A stretch of DNA of 30,304 nucleotides, taken from assembly GCF_028069655.1 (NCBI RefSeq), contig NZ_JAMCOS010000002.1:1-30304 (forward strand). Reading direction: 5' to 3'. Source of the DNA: Acidovorax sp. NCPPB 4044. GTDB lineage: Bacteria; Pseudomonadota; Gammaproteobacteria; Burkholderiales; Burkholderiaceae_C. Position 1 is the first letter of the stretch. The number at the start of each line of letters is the position of its first letter. This document shows positions 23,355 through 30,304 of the stretch, in pieces. A model generated the notes under the pieces. The model saw only the letters and a program-made list of their open reading frames with translations, was not told the origin of the DNA and ran no database searches. The translations under genes and the position numbers were made by a program.

Positions 23355-24632
23355 TCAGCGCAGGTTCACCAGGGTGGACATCACCTGGTCCTGCGTCTTG
23401 ATGGTCTGCGCGTTGGCCTGGTAGGCGCGCTGCGCGGTCATCATGTTCACCAGCTCGGCCGTGAGGTCCACGTTGGAGTCCTCCAGCGCGCCGGAGCGCA
23501 GCGCGCCGAACTTGCCCTCGGTGGGCGTGCCCAGCACGGGCTGGCCCGACTCGAAGGTTTCCACCCAGTTGTTGTTGCCGACCGAGGCCAGCCCCTGCGT
23601 ATTGCGGAAGGTGGCCAGCGCCACCTGGCCCTCGGCGCGCGTCACGCCGTTGGAGTAGCGGGTCATCACCGTGCCGTTGTTCTCGATGCTGATGCCCGTC
23701 AGTTCGCCGGCGGTGTAGCCGTCCTGCGAGAGGTTGGACACCGCGAACGACTTGCCGAACTGCGTCACGCCGTCGAGCTTCGCGTTCACCGTGTAGCTGG
23801 TCAGGTTGTTCGGGTTGGGCGGCGAGGGCGTGATCGTGAGCGGCAGCTGGAAGCCCGTTTCCGGGGCGGTGGCTGCGGGGCCGGTGATCTTGCCGTTGTT
23901 GTCGAAGGTGATCTGCCCGATCGCCGTGGCCACCACGGGCGGCGTGGCGGTGGGGTCGTCGAGCTGGTCGTACACGTCCCAGGTGTTGGCGCCGTTCTTC
24001 TGGAAGTACAGGCTCACCGGCTTGGCCACGCCCTGGCTGTCGTACACGTTGATCGACGTGCCATAGGTGGAGCGCGGCGTGGCGGCGATGGGCGGCGTGG
24101 CCGTCGGGTCGCCGGCGGCATCGGGAGCGCGGGCATCCAGGTTGAACTCGGCCGTGATGGACGTGGTCTGCTTGGCCGGGATCGGCTTGGACGTGGGGAA
24201 GGTGAGCGGCGTCGCGTTGCTGGCGGTGCGCGTTCCGGTGGTCGGGTCGAGCGCGTAGCCCATCACCTGCGCGCCGCTGTTGGTCACCACGCGGCCGGTG
24301 TTGTCCAGCTTGAAGTTGCCGGCGCGCGTGTAGGCGCGGGAACCGTCGGGCTGCTGCAGCGTGAAGAAGCCGTCGCCGTTGATCGCCACGTCCAGGCTGT
24401 TGCCGGTGACGGAGATGTTGCCCTGGTTGAACTGCTGGGAGACCGCGGAGAGTTCCACCCCGATGCCGGCATTGCTGCCGCCCGCGGAGCCGATGGCGGA
24501 GGCCACCATCTCGGCGAATTCGGCGCGCGAGGCCTTGAAGCCCGTGGTGCCGGAGTTGGCGACGTTGTGGCCGATCACGTCCAGGTTCTTGCTGGCGGCG
24601 TTGAGGCCGGACAGGCCTTGCTGGAAGCTCAT
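23355..24632 (-). CDS. flgE: Flagellar hook protein FlgE
   Basis: Hook subunit of 425 residues. N-terminal MSFQQGLSGLNAASKNLDVI with GHNVANSGTTGFKASRAEFA, and SLDVAINGDGFFTLQQPDGS, identify it. The surface domains span about 130-330. The C-terminal LEDSNVDLTAELVNMMTAQR and ANAQTIKTQDQVMSTLVNLR close the protein. Within the surface region the segment DPTATPP(I/V)xAT occurs twice, at residues 175-185 and 226-236, in loops of different strands. ATG 24632 has GAGGAGA upstream. It follows flgD, which encodes its assembly scaffold, by 64 bases. Confidence 0.98.
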   Translation of the reverse strand: MSFQQGLSGLNAASKNLDVIGHNVANSGTTGFKASRAEFAEMVASAIGSAGGSNAGIGVELSAVSQQFNQGNISVTGNSLDVAINGDGFFTLQQPDGSRAYTRAGNFKLDNTGRVVTNSGAQVMGYALDPTTGTRTASNATPLTFPTSKPIPAKQTTSITAEFNLDARAPDAAGDPTATPPIAATPRSTYGTSINVYDSQGVAKPVSLYFQKNGANTWDVYDQLDDPTATPPVVATAIGQITFDNNGKITGPAATAPETGFQLPLTITPSPPNPNNLTSYTVNAKLDGVTQFGKSFAVSNLSQDGYTAGELTGISIENNGTVMTRYSNGVTRAEGQVALATFRNTQGLASVGNNNWVETFESGQPVLGTPTEGKFGALRSGALEDSNVDLTAELVNMMTAQRAYQANAQTIKTQDQVMSTLVNLR

Positions 24633-24696
24633 GGTGTTCTCCTCGGGAAAACAGGGGGAAGGTGGAGGGGTAGGGAAGGGGTGGAGCGCCGGCCGG

Positions 24697-25347
24697 TCAG
24701 AGCACCGCGCGGATGTTGCTGTAGTTCACGGTGGTGCCCGTGTCCAGGTTCAGGGTGAGCGCGCCCGCGTTGGAGCCGGTGCCCAGCACCCTGGCCTGCA
24801 TGAGCGGGGTGGCTTCCACGGCGACGTCCTTGTTGGTCGCCACCACGCGGAACTTCAGGTCGCTCTGGGTGCCCGTGTACTTGCTGCCGTCCCACGAGAA
24901 GGTGTGGCGGCCCGACTCGCTCGCGCCCACCTCCACCGTATCGACCAGTTGGCCGCCGGGGGTGACGACTTCCACCTTGACGTCGGTGGCGGCGGTCTTG
25001 AGGTCGAACGTGCCGGTGCCCGTTCCGTCCTTGAAGGTCATCTTGGCGCCTTCGGTCAGCACCGAGCGGCCGATCATCATCGTGCCCTGCAGCGTCTGCA
25101 TGGTCGTGAACTGCTCGGCCATGGTCTGCATGCTCAGGTTGAGCTGCTGGATGCCCGTCACCGTGTTGATCTGCGCCATCTGCGATGTCATCTGGGCGTT
25201 GTCCAGCGGGTTCATCGGATCCTGGTTGTTCAGCTGCGCGACGAGCAGCTTAAGGAACCGGTCCTGCGCGGCGGCCGGGTCGGTCGAGGAATTGGAGTTC
25301 GAGCCCGTGTTCACGGTGGCCGTCGAGCCGATCGGGTTGAGGATCAT
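24697..25347 (-). CDS. flgD: Flagellar hook-assembly scaffold FlgD
   Basis: Hook-cap protein of 216 residues. The N-terminal part (about 28-75) has DRFLKLLVAQLNNQDPMNPL followed by DNAQMTSQMAQINTVTGIQQ, the signature of FlgD. The C-terminal half is an Ig/FLG-type beta domain with GRHTFSWDGSKY. ATG 25347 has GGAGAGA upstream. It lies between flgC and flgE. It caps the growing hook and is later replaced by FlgK. Confidence 0.97.
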   Translation of the reverse strand: MILNPIGSTATVNTGSNSNSSTDPAAAQDRFLKLLVAQLNNQDPMNPLDNAQMTSQMAQINTVTGIQQLNLSMQTMAEQFTTMQTLQGTMMIGRSVLTEGAKMTFKDGTGTGTFDLKTAATDVKVEVVTPGGQLVDTVEVGASESGRHTFSWDGSKYTGTQSDLKFRVVATNKDVAVEATPLMQARVLGTGSNAGALTLNLDTGTTVNYSNIRAVL

Positions 25348-25371
25348 GGTGCGGTCTCTCCGGAAGGTTGC

Positions 25372-25776
25372 TTACTGGCCCATCTGCAGCGTCTTGAGCA
25401 GCAGGGACTTGGTCGTGTTCATCACTTCGACGTTGTTCTGGTAGGAGCGCGAGGCCGAGATCATGTTGACCATCTCCTCCACCGCGTTCACGTTCGAATG
25501 GGTGACGTAGCCCTCCGCATCGGCCTGCGGGTGGCTGGGGTCGTGCACCCGCTTGCCGGGCGTCTGGCTCTCGGTGATCCCGCTCACGCGCACGCCGGCC
25601 GAGGTGTCCGCGCCCATGGGCGTGGTCTGGAAGACGACCTGGCGGGCCTTGTAGGCCTGGCCGTCGGGGCCGGCCACGGCGTCCACGTTGGCCAGGTTGC
25701 TGGCCACCACGTTGAGGCGCTGCGACTGCGCGCTGATCGCGCTGCCCGAGACGCCGAAGATAGAGAACATGGACAT
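25372..25776 (-). CDS. flgC: Flagellar proximal rod protein FlgC
   Basis: Rod subunit of 134 residues, the usual size. Conserved parts: GSAISAQSQRLNVVASNLAN, a KARQVVFQT stretch, and the C-terminal THSNVNAVEEMVNMISASRS with NTTKSLLLKTLQMGQ. ATG 25776 is used; an in-frame ATG two codons later (25770) is possible, and the ribosome-site match (AGGAA) is rather far. It lies 37 bases after flgB. Confidence 0.97.
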   Translation of the reverse strand: MSMFSIFGVSGSAISAQSQRLNVVASNLANVDAVAGPDGQAYKARQVVFQTTPMGADTSAGVRVSGITESQTPGKRVHDPSHPQADAEGYVTHSNVNAVEEMVNMISASRSYQNNVEVMNTTKSLLLKTLQMGQ

Positions 25777-25813
25777 GGCGGAGACTCGCTTTCCTGGTGC
25801 GGGGGCGCGGCGC

Positions 25814-26257
25814 TTACTGGCCCTGGATCGCGCTCAGCATCGTGCGCGCGTTGCCGTTGATGAAGCGCAGCGTGGCTTCGTAGCGCACGGCGTTGTCGGC
25901 GAACGCGGCGCGTTCGCGGTCCAGATCGACCGTGTTGTTGTCCAGGCTCGGCTGGGTCTGCACCGTGTAGCCCAGCGTGCTGGCCGTGGATGAGCCGCTC
26001 GCTGCAGCGGGCAGCGGGATGTGGCGGGGATCGCTCGCGCTCTGCTGGCGCTGGATCGCGCGCTGCGCGGTGCCGAGCGAGGCGCCCGAGCCCTGGCCGG
26101 TGGCATCGCGCAGCGCTTCGGAGAAATTGAAGTCGCGCGCCACGTAGCCCGGGGTGTCGGCATTCGCGATGTTGCTGGCCAACGCACGCTGGCGCTCGGC
26201 ACGCAGCAGCAGCGCGTTGCCGTGGAAATCCAGCCGTTCGGTCAACTTGTCGAGCAT
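25814..26257 (-). CDS. flgB: Flagellar proximal rod protein FlgB
   Basis: Rod subunit of 147 residues and first gene of flgBCDEFGH. MLDKLTERLDFHGNALLLRA is followed by LASNIANADTPGYVARDFNF, the FlgB-type start. The C-terminus NTVDLDRERAAFADNAVRYE with LRFINGNARTMLSAIQGQ is diagnostic. ATG 26257, with AAGGTGG upstream, was preferred over a longer start at 26311 that adds 18 non-conserved residues. It is divergent from flgA. Confidence 0.96.
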   Translation of the reverse strand: MLDKLTERLDFHGNALLLRAERQRALASNIANADTPGYVARDFNFSEALRDATGQGSGASLGTAQRAIQRQQSASDPRHIPLPAAASGSSTASTLGYTVQTQPSLDNNTVDLDRERAAFADNAVRYEATLRFINGNARTMLSAIQGQ

Positions 26258-26513
26258 CGGGGCCACCTTGGAGGGTCGGGGTTCGGGGCCGGCCCGGAGC
26301 GCAATGCCCACGGGTTTTCGGCGTGGTCCGATTATGGAAATGGGCCCGTTTTTCTAAAGCGCGAAGAACGCGGGGATTGGCGCGCAGTTCGGTCCATCGC
26401 CGCGCCGCCCACGCCCTAGAGTGCAGGGCGTGGAATCGCCTCCGGACCGCCCGCCTGTCCGGCCCGTTCCTCCCCCTGTTTTCCGCTTTCCGTTTTCGCC
26501 GCCAGGAGGCCCC
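26258..26513. promoter_or_regulatory. Divergent flgB/flgA promoter region
   Basis: This 256-base stretch separates the two divergent flagellar transcripts and must hold both promoters. The AT-richer part is 26310-26360 (GTTTTCGGCGTGG, ATTATGGAAATG, TTTTTCTAAAG). On the minus strand a GCCGAAAA (26317-26310), identical to the -10 of flgM, is present but lacks a TAAA 15 bases upstream. No consensus sigma-28, sigma-54 or sigma-70 promoter could be assigned with confidence. Confidence 0.4.
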
Positions 26514-27290
26514 ATGTCCCGCATCTGCCCCACGCCCTTGTCCCGTCCCGCTTCGCGCGCCGCACGGCTGGTCTGCATGGCGGGCGCTGCCGCGCTCGCG
26601 TGGTGCGCGGCCACCGCGGCCCATGCGCAGGCCGCACCCGGCGCGGACGCCACCGCCGACCTGGGCGGCATCACCCAGCGCTGGCTCGACGATGCGCTGC
26701 AGCGCGGCCAGGCCGCCGGCGGCCCGCTGCCGCTGCGCATGGAAGTGAGCGTGGGCCAACTTGATTCGCGGCTGCGCCTGGCGCCCTGTGCGCGCGTCGA
26801 GCCCTACCTGCCCGCCGGTTCCCGGCTCTGGGGCCGCACCCGGCTGGGCCTGCGGTGCGTGGAAGGCGCCACCGCCTGGAACGTGTTCCTGCCGGTCACC
26901 GTCAAGGCCTTCGGGCCCGCCTGGGTGCTGACCGGCAACGTGGTCTCGGGCGCCGTGCTGACCGAGGCCGATGCCACCCAGGCCGAGGTCGACTGGGCGG
27001 CCGAAACCACCGCCATCGTGGCCAACCCCGAAAGCTGGGTCGGGCAGGTGGCATCGCGCAACCTCATGGCCGGGCAGGCACTGCGCCAGCACATGGTCAA
27101 GGCCCCCACGCTCTTCCGGGCCGGCGCGCCGGTGCGCGTCGTCGCGCAGGGCCGGGGCTATTCGGTAACATCCGCCGGCCAGGCCGTTACGGCCGGCGCC
27201 ATCGGCGAGACTGTGCGTGTCCGCATGGAGAATGGCCGGGTTGTTGCCGGAATTGTGTCCAACGATGGAACAGTAGAAGTCGGTTTGTGA
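26514..27290 (+). CDS. flgA: Flagellar P-ring assembly chaperone FlgA
   Basis: Periplasmic chaperone of 258 residues needed for P-ring formation by FlgI. A signal peptide (AARLVCMAGAAALAWCAATA, cleaved near AHA-Q) precedes the mature protein. The N-terminal FlgA domain includes RLAPCARVEPYLPAGSRLWG and CVEGATAWNVFLPVTVKAFG. The C-terminal SAF/ChapFlgA region has NVVSGAVLTEADATQAEVDW, SRNLMAGQALRQHMV and GETVRVRMENGRVVAGIV. ATG 26514 has AGGAGG four bases upstream and was preferred over the ORF start at 26421. It is divergent from flgB and 91 bases ahead of flgM. Confidence 0.96.
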   Translation: MSRICPTPLSRPASRAARLVCMAGAAALAWCAATAAHAQAAPGADATADLGGITQRWLDDALQRGQAAGGPLPLRMEVSVGQLDSRLRLAPCARVEPYLPAGSRLWGRTRLGLRCVEGATAWNVFLPVTVKAFGPAWVLTGNVVSGAVLTEADATQAEVDWAAETTAIVANPESWVGQVASRNLMAGQALRQHMVKAPTLFRAGAPVRVVAQGRGYSVTSAGQAVTAGAIGETVRVRMENGRVVAGIVSNDGTVEVGL

Positions 27291-27312
27291 CCTTCTGTTG
27301 CCGATTAAGTCC

Positions 27313-27339
27313 TAAAGTCCTCCGTCCGATGGCCGAAAA
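27313..27339 (+). promoter_or_regulatory. Sigma-28 (FliA) promoter of flgM
   Basis: TAAA (27313-27316), exactly 15 bases, then GCCGAAAA (27332-27339). The FliA consensus is TAAA-N15-GCCGATAA, so there is a single mismatch. It starts 22 bases past the flgA stop and ends 42 bases before the flgM start, fitting late-class transcription of flgMN, whose regulator FliA is encoded in this window. Confidence 0.8.
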
Positions 27340-27381
27340 CATTGCTACTGTGCCCCACATCGAACGGGGTGGGAGAGTGCG

Positions 27382-27726
27382 ATGAAGATAGGACAAAACC
27401 CGGATTTGCCGACTGCGCTGACGCAGCAGGTCGGCGCGGCTGCCAAGCAGCCGCCCAAGGCTGCCGCTCCGGCGCCCGCTGCCGAAGAGGCCGTCAAGAC
27501 CGCCACCACGGTCGCCACCGCCGGCGGCACGCCCGTGACGTTCTCCGGCGCCGCCCGTGCGCTGGACCCCGCTGCGCGCAGCGGTGCGGATTTCGACGCG
27601 AACAAGGTCAAGGCCGTGCGTGCCGCCATCGAGAAGGGCACCTTCACGGTGGACGCTGGCGCCATTGCCGACAAGTTGCTGTCCAACGCGCAGGAAATCA
27701 TCGCCCACTCCCCCAAGAGCCACTGA
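27382..27726 (+). CDS. flgM: Anti-sigma-28 factor FlgM
   Basis: Small anti-sigma factor of 114 residues that holds FliA inactive until it is exported through the completed hook-basal body. The N-terminus MKIGQNPDLPTALTQQVG is disordered and Ala/Pro/Lys-rich, as expected of a secretion substrate. The C-terminal FliA-binding half shows DANKVKAVRAAIEKGTFTVD and IADKLLSNAQEII, the most conserved part of the family. ATG 27382 has GGGAGAG upstream and a sigma-28 promoter 42 bases away. flgN follows. The cognate FliA gene is at 28684-29400. Confidence 0.96.
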   Translation: MKIGQNPDLPTALTQQVGAAAKQPPKAAAPAPAAEEAVKTATTVATAGGTPVTFSGAARALDPAARSGADFDANKVKAVRAAIEKGTFTVDAGAIADKLLSNAQEIIAHSPKSH

Positions 27727-27809
27727 CCCGCTGAACCGTTCTCCGGGCGCCGTCCGCACCGCACGCGGCATGCGCGCCCTCCATGGGCCGGTCGGCACAG
27801 GACCGTCCC

Positions 27810-28217
27810 ATGCATCCTCTCCCCCCTGTTTCCCCTCCGGCCTCCCTCGAAGCGGCCTTGGCAGCCGTCGAGTCGCACTTGGCCGACGTCGGCGCTTTGC
27901 TGCTGCAGGGCGATGCCCCCGCGCTGGAACGCTGCGCTCCCCTGCTGCGCCAGGCGGCCCTGGATTTCTCCCGGGCCCTCGAAAGCCGCCCCGCTTCGGC
28001 GCCCGCACTGGCGCCCGAGTGGGCCGCCCGCATCCGCGCCGTGCGCAGCCAGCTGGCCATGCAGCGCGAGCAACTCGCCCGCCTGGCGGCGCTCACCGAA
28101 CGCCAGGTGGCCTCGCTGCTGCCGCCGGACCAGGGCGTCTCCACCTATGGCAACGGCAGCCCGGCAGGGCAGGGCATGCGCGGCAGCGCGGCGCGCATCT
28201 ATCGGTCGCAGAGCTGA
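27810..28217 (+). CDS. flgN: Flagellar export chaperone FlgN
   Basis: Cytoplasmic chaperone for FlgK and FlgL, 135 residues. It is mostly helical: ASLEAALAAVESHLADVGAL, then ERCAPLLRQAALDFSRALES and RIRAVRSQLAMQREQLARLA, the FlgN-type helix pattern. The C-terminus contains STYGNG, and the tail MRGSAARIYRSQS matches the end seen in many betaproteobacterial FlgN. ATG 27810 has AGGA seven bases upstream; an in-frame ATG at 27783 has no ribosome site. It follows flgM by 83 bases and converges with fliA. Confidence 0.85.
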   Translation: MHPLPPVSPPASLEAALAAVESHLADVGALLLQGDAPALERCAPLLRQAALDFSRALESRPASAPALAPEWAARIRAVRSQLAMQREQLARLAALTERQVASLLPPDQGVSTYGNGSPAGQGMRGSAARIYRSQS

Positions 28218-28683
28218 AAAGAGGGTTCGCGGAACCACCGCGCTGGGGCCGTTGGTGCATCGCCCCGCGGCCCATGGAGATTTCCGCACAGTGGTCCGGA
28301 CGGGCGGCCTCTCAAGGGGCGCTCCCTGCCGAAGTCCTTTTTTCCAATAGCGCCAATGCTGGTGCTGCGAGTCTTGGATGCAGCGGAGGCCGCGGCCGGG
28401 GTCGCCAACGAGCGACTTCTTGCGAAGCCGGTCCGCTGGCTTCGGCCATGGCTTTTCATGGGGCCAGAGCGGATTCGAGGGGCGTAATTTTTCCGCCGAG
28501 CCCGGCCATGCGGTGAAACACCGCGGCGTCCAGCGCATCCATCGACCGCAGGATGGCCATGGATGTCTTCGCGATCGTGTGCGAACGACACGGATCGGGC
28601 TCAGTATGCGGAAGTACGTAACAAATCCGCAAGTCTCGTGATTTATCCCTGGCGTTCTGCGCCAGCGGCGCGCCGTCTTCCGT
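28218..28683. other. 466-base gap between flgN and fliA
   Basis: No recognisable gene. The stretch is less GC-rich than its neighbours, with a T-run at 28338-28345 followed by CCAATAGCGCCAATGCTGG, which looks like a half copy of the GCTAT...ATAGC element. A 34-residue minus-strand frame (28456-28560) would encode MAILRSMDALDAAVFHRMAG and a short tail. Its composition is protein-like, and the same frame stays open upstream without a start, so it could be the end of a lost gene. I could not identify it. No strong terminator for flgN or fliA was found. Confidence 0.35.
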
Positions 28684-29400
28684 TCAGTGGCTGCGCATCT
28701 TGGCGCGCAGCCGTGCGATGGACTGGCTGTGGAGCTGGCAGATGCGCGATTCGGTCACCCCGAGAACAGCCGCGATCTCCTTGAGGTTCATGTCGTGCTC
28801 GTAGTACATGCCCATGATCTGCTGCTCGCGCTCGGGCAGTGCCTTGATGGCGGCCACGAGGGAGGTGCGCAGCCGCTGGTCGCGCAGCATGGCCATGGGG
28901 TCTGCGGCGGTGTCGGCGACGTGCCGGTCGAGAAAGCCTTCCTCGTCGTCGTCGCCGCGCGTCATGTCTTCGAGGTAGACGAGCTGCGTGCCGCGGACCT
29001 TGCTCAGCAGCGACTGGTATTCGGGCAGGCTCAGCTCCAGTTCGGCGGCGATCTCGGATTCGAGCGGGCTGCGGCCCAGCTTCTGCTCCAGCCGCAGCAC
29101 GGCCTGCTCGATTTCCTTCTGGCTCTTGCGTGAACTGCGCGACATCCAGTCGCCCTCGCGCAGTTCGTCGAGCATGGCGCCGCGGATGCGCTGCGAGGCA
29201 AAGGTCTCGAACTGCACGCCCTGCGCCACCTCGTAGCGCGAGAGTGCCTCGTTGAGGCCCATCATGCCGACCTGGATCAGGTCGTCCAGCTCCACGTTGG
29301 GCGGGAGCTTGGCGATCATGTGGTGCGCGATCCGGCGCACCAGCGGCACGTGCTGCCGGATCAGCGCATCGCGGTCGAGCTGTCCTTTGGCGGTGTACAT
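28684..29400 (-). CDS. fliA: Flagellar RNA polymerase sigma factor FliA (sigma-28)
   Basis: Sigma-28 of 238 residues that transcribes late flagellar and chemotaxis genes. Region 2: HVPLVRRIAHHMIAKLPPNV, LDDLIQVGMMGLNEALSRYE, then FETFASQRIRGAMLDELREG and DWMSRSSRK. Region 3: LEQKLGRSPLESEIAAEL. Region 4 with its helix-turn-helix: KALPEREQQIMGMYYEHDMN and LKEIAAVLGVTESRICQLHS. Length is typical. ATG 29400 lies four bases after the stop of the FlhG-position gene; GGAG is about 12 bases upstream, inside that gene's end. Order flhF - flhG-like - fliA is the usual one. Its product is inhibited by FlgM, encoded about 1 kb away on the other strand. Confidence 0.97.
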   Translation of the reverse strand: MYTAKGQLDRDALIRQHVPLVRRIAHHMIAKLPPNVELDDLIQVGMMGLNEALSRYEVAQGVQFETFASQRIRGAMLDELREGDWMSRSSRKSQKEIEQAVLRLEQKLGRSPLESEIAAELELSLPEYQSLLSKVRGTQLVYLEDMTRGDDDEEGFLDRHVADTAADPMAMLRDQRLRTSLVAAIKALPEREQQIMGMYYEHDMNLKEIAAVLGVTESRICQLHSQSIARLRAKMRSH

Positions 29401-29404
29401 CGGA

Positions 29405-30202
29405 TCAATGGCTCCGTGCAAATTGCGGGGTGTGCTGCGGCGCAATGAAAGGCGGGGCGGCAGGAACCTGCGCGGCGCCAATGGTGCCCGCGTTTTCCAG
29501 CAGTTGCAAGGCCAGCCGCTGCAGGTCCTGCGGGTGGTTGGCCCGCAGGGTGGTGGTGTGCAATTCGCTGCCCAGGTGCCGCTCGGCGCAGCGCTGCAGC
29601 GCCGCCAGCACGGCGTGCGCGCGGGCGAAGCTGGCCGGGCGGTCCGTGGGGACCACCGAGGCGACCGTGCACGGAACGCCGGCATGCATCGCCATGTGCT
29701 TGAGCTGGCGGTAGCTCTGCACCGCATGGTCGCCGCCCTCGGCGATCAGCAGCGGGACGGCGGAGGTCTCGCGCACCAGCGGGGCGAGCGTTTCGGCCGG
29801 CGCATACACCGCCAGCACCGAATAGGCCCGGAAGAAGGGCTGCAGCGTCTGCTGGGCGGCGAAGGCGTCCACGCTCTGGCGCGCCAGGCGGCGCAGGCCA
29901 TACGCGGCGGGCAGCACGGCCAGCGAAGCGGCCGCGGCACCGCCGGTGTCCAGCGGCGCGCCGTGCTGCCACGAAGGCGCGGCCAGCAGATGGGCCAGGC
30001 CGGGGGCCGCATCGGTCTCGCGGGCGGTGCCGTCGAGCACGGCCACGGGGTAGCCCATGCGCTGGAGCGCCGAGCACACCTGGAACAGGGTTTCGAGCCC
30101 GTAGGCCGCATCCGGCTGCGCCAGGATGGCGACCATGCGCAGTTGCGACTCGGGCATCAGGCCCAGCAGGCTCGCGCCCTGGTGAAAGCTGGCGTCAAGC
30201 AT
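29405..30202 (-). CDS. FlhG-position protein lacking a Walker A motif (degenerate MinD/ParA-like)
   Basis: A 265-residue protein between flhF and fliA, where the MinD-like ATPase FlhG (FleN) normally lies. It starts in the right style (LRMVAILAQPDAAYGLETLF, VCSALQRMGYPVAVLDGTAR), giving the first beta strand and first helix of a ParA/MinD fold. However, the KGGVGKT-type P-loop is replaced by QPDAAYGLET, so ATP binding as in FlhG is not expected. Later strands are recognisable (FRAYSVLAVYAPAETLAPLV, VPLLIAEGGDHAVQSYRQLK). The start ATG overlaps the flhF stop by eight bases, and the stop is four bases before fliA, so synthesis is coupled to both. Role in flagellar number or placement is inferred from position. 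The fold assignment is tentative. Confidence 0.7.
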   Translation of the reverse strand: MLDASFHQGASLLGLMPESQLRMVAILAQPDAAYGLETLFQVCSALQRMGYPVAVLDGTARETDAAPGLAHLLAAPSWQHGAPLDTGGAAAASLAVLPAAYGLRRLARQSVDAFAAQQTLQPFFRAYSVLAVYAPAETLAPLVRETSAVPLLIAEGGDHAVQSYRQLKHMAMHAGVPCTVASVVPTDRPASFARAHAVLAALQRCAERHLGSELHTTTLRANHPQDLQRLALQLLENAGTIGAAQVPAAPPFIAPQHTPQFARSH

Positions 30203-30304
30203 CGACCAGTCCCCTTTCCATGGCCATTTCGGGCGAGTGCGAGAAGAAGAAGTTCAGGTCCGACGCCTTGGGGTCGAAGGCCGACTTGGCGGGCGAGCGC
30301 ATCG
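30195..30304 (-). CDS. flhF: Flagellar biosynthesis GTPase FlhF, C-terminal end (runs off the right edge)
   Basis: Only the last 35-36 codons are in the window, reading MRSPAKSAFDPKASDLNFFF then SHSPEMAMERGLVDA and a TGA at 30197-30195. The stop overlaps the start of the next gene by eight bases. The tail itself has no catalytic motif; the SRP-type GTPase domain lies outside. The call rests on the conserved order flhF-flhG-fliA and on the (D/N)P-x-A-S-x-L-N-F type of ending I associate with betaproteobacterial FlhF. FlhF sets the site of polar flagella. Confidence 0.65.
   Translation of the reverse strand, partial: MRSPAKSAFDPKASDLNFFFSHSPEMAMERGLVDA

Noticed and set aside
26310..26317. GCCGAAAA on the minus strand upstream of flgB, identical to the flgM -10 box.
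   Set aside because: The required -35 TAAA at 15 bases is absent (ATTT is there), and flgB is normally an earlier-class gene.
1..30304. CRISPR arrays, tRNA/rRNA genes, insertion sequences and prophage genes.
   Set aside because: I looked for regularly spaced repeats, tRNA-like cloverleaf ends, transposase motifs and integrase or phage structural motifs, and saw none.

Overview
The window looks like chromosomal DNA of a high-GC betaproteobacterium of the Comamonadaceae, most likely Acidovorax or a close relative. This is inferred from the very GC-rich third codon positions, the layout of the flg/fliA cluster, and a recurring low-GC hairpin of the TTGCTAT...ATAGCAA type that I associate with that family. 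No database search was possible, so species-level assignment is not supported.

Left third (1-12.9 kb): a metabolic and transport region. It opens with the N-terminal half of a methyl-accepting chemotaxis protein (minus). A plus-strand pair follows, a Cys-type sulfatase and a creatininase-family amidohydrolase, then a minus-strand histidine phosphatase. A long minus-strand series runs from about 11.2 kb down to 4.4 kb: a LysE exporter and an EamA/DMT exporter with overlapping start and stop; a PLP aminotransferase and a glutathione S-transferase 4 bases apart; and a tightly coupled four-gene set (PhzF-like isomerase, glyoxalase-like protein, LysE exporter, threonine-dehydratase-like PLP enzyme) in which every junction is a 4-base ATGA or GTGA overlap. 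A MocR/GntR-aminotransferase regulator is divergent from the LysE/EamA pair, and the shared intergenic region holds an inverted repeat. The gene mix suggests amino-acid or amine conversion coupled to efflux.

Middle (12.9-13.9 kb): a lower-GC gene for a YopT/AvrPphB-type (peptidase family C58) cysteine protease, a classic type III effector family. The Cys/His/Asp triad and its spacing can be read directly. A one-mismatch PIP-box-like element lies upstream. This is the most striking item in the window.

Right half (13.9-30.3 kb): a flagellar cluster. The minus strand carries flgB-C-D-E-F-G-H, then two consecutive hairpin terminators and a 403-base gap, then flgI-J-K-L and a degenerate-EAL/HDOD protein. 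flgA, flgM and flgN are on the plus strand, divergent from flgB; flgM has a near-consensus sigma-28 promoter. At the right edge, the end of flhF, an FlhG-position protein without a Walker A motif, and fliA lie on the minus strand. Together these encode the rod, hook, P- and L-rings, hook-filament junction, the sigma-28/anti-sigma checkpoint and the FlgK/FlgL chaperone.
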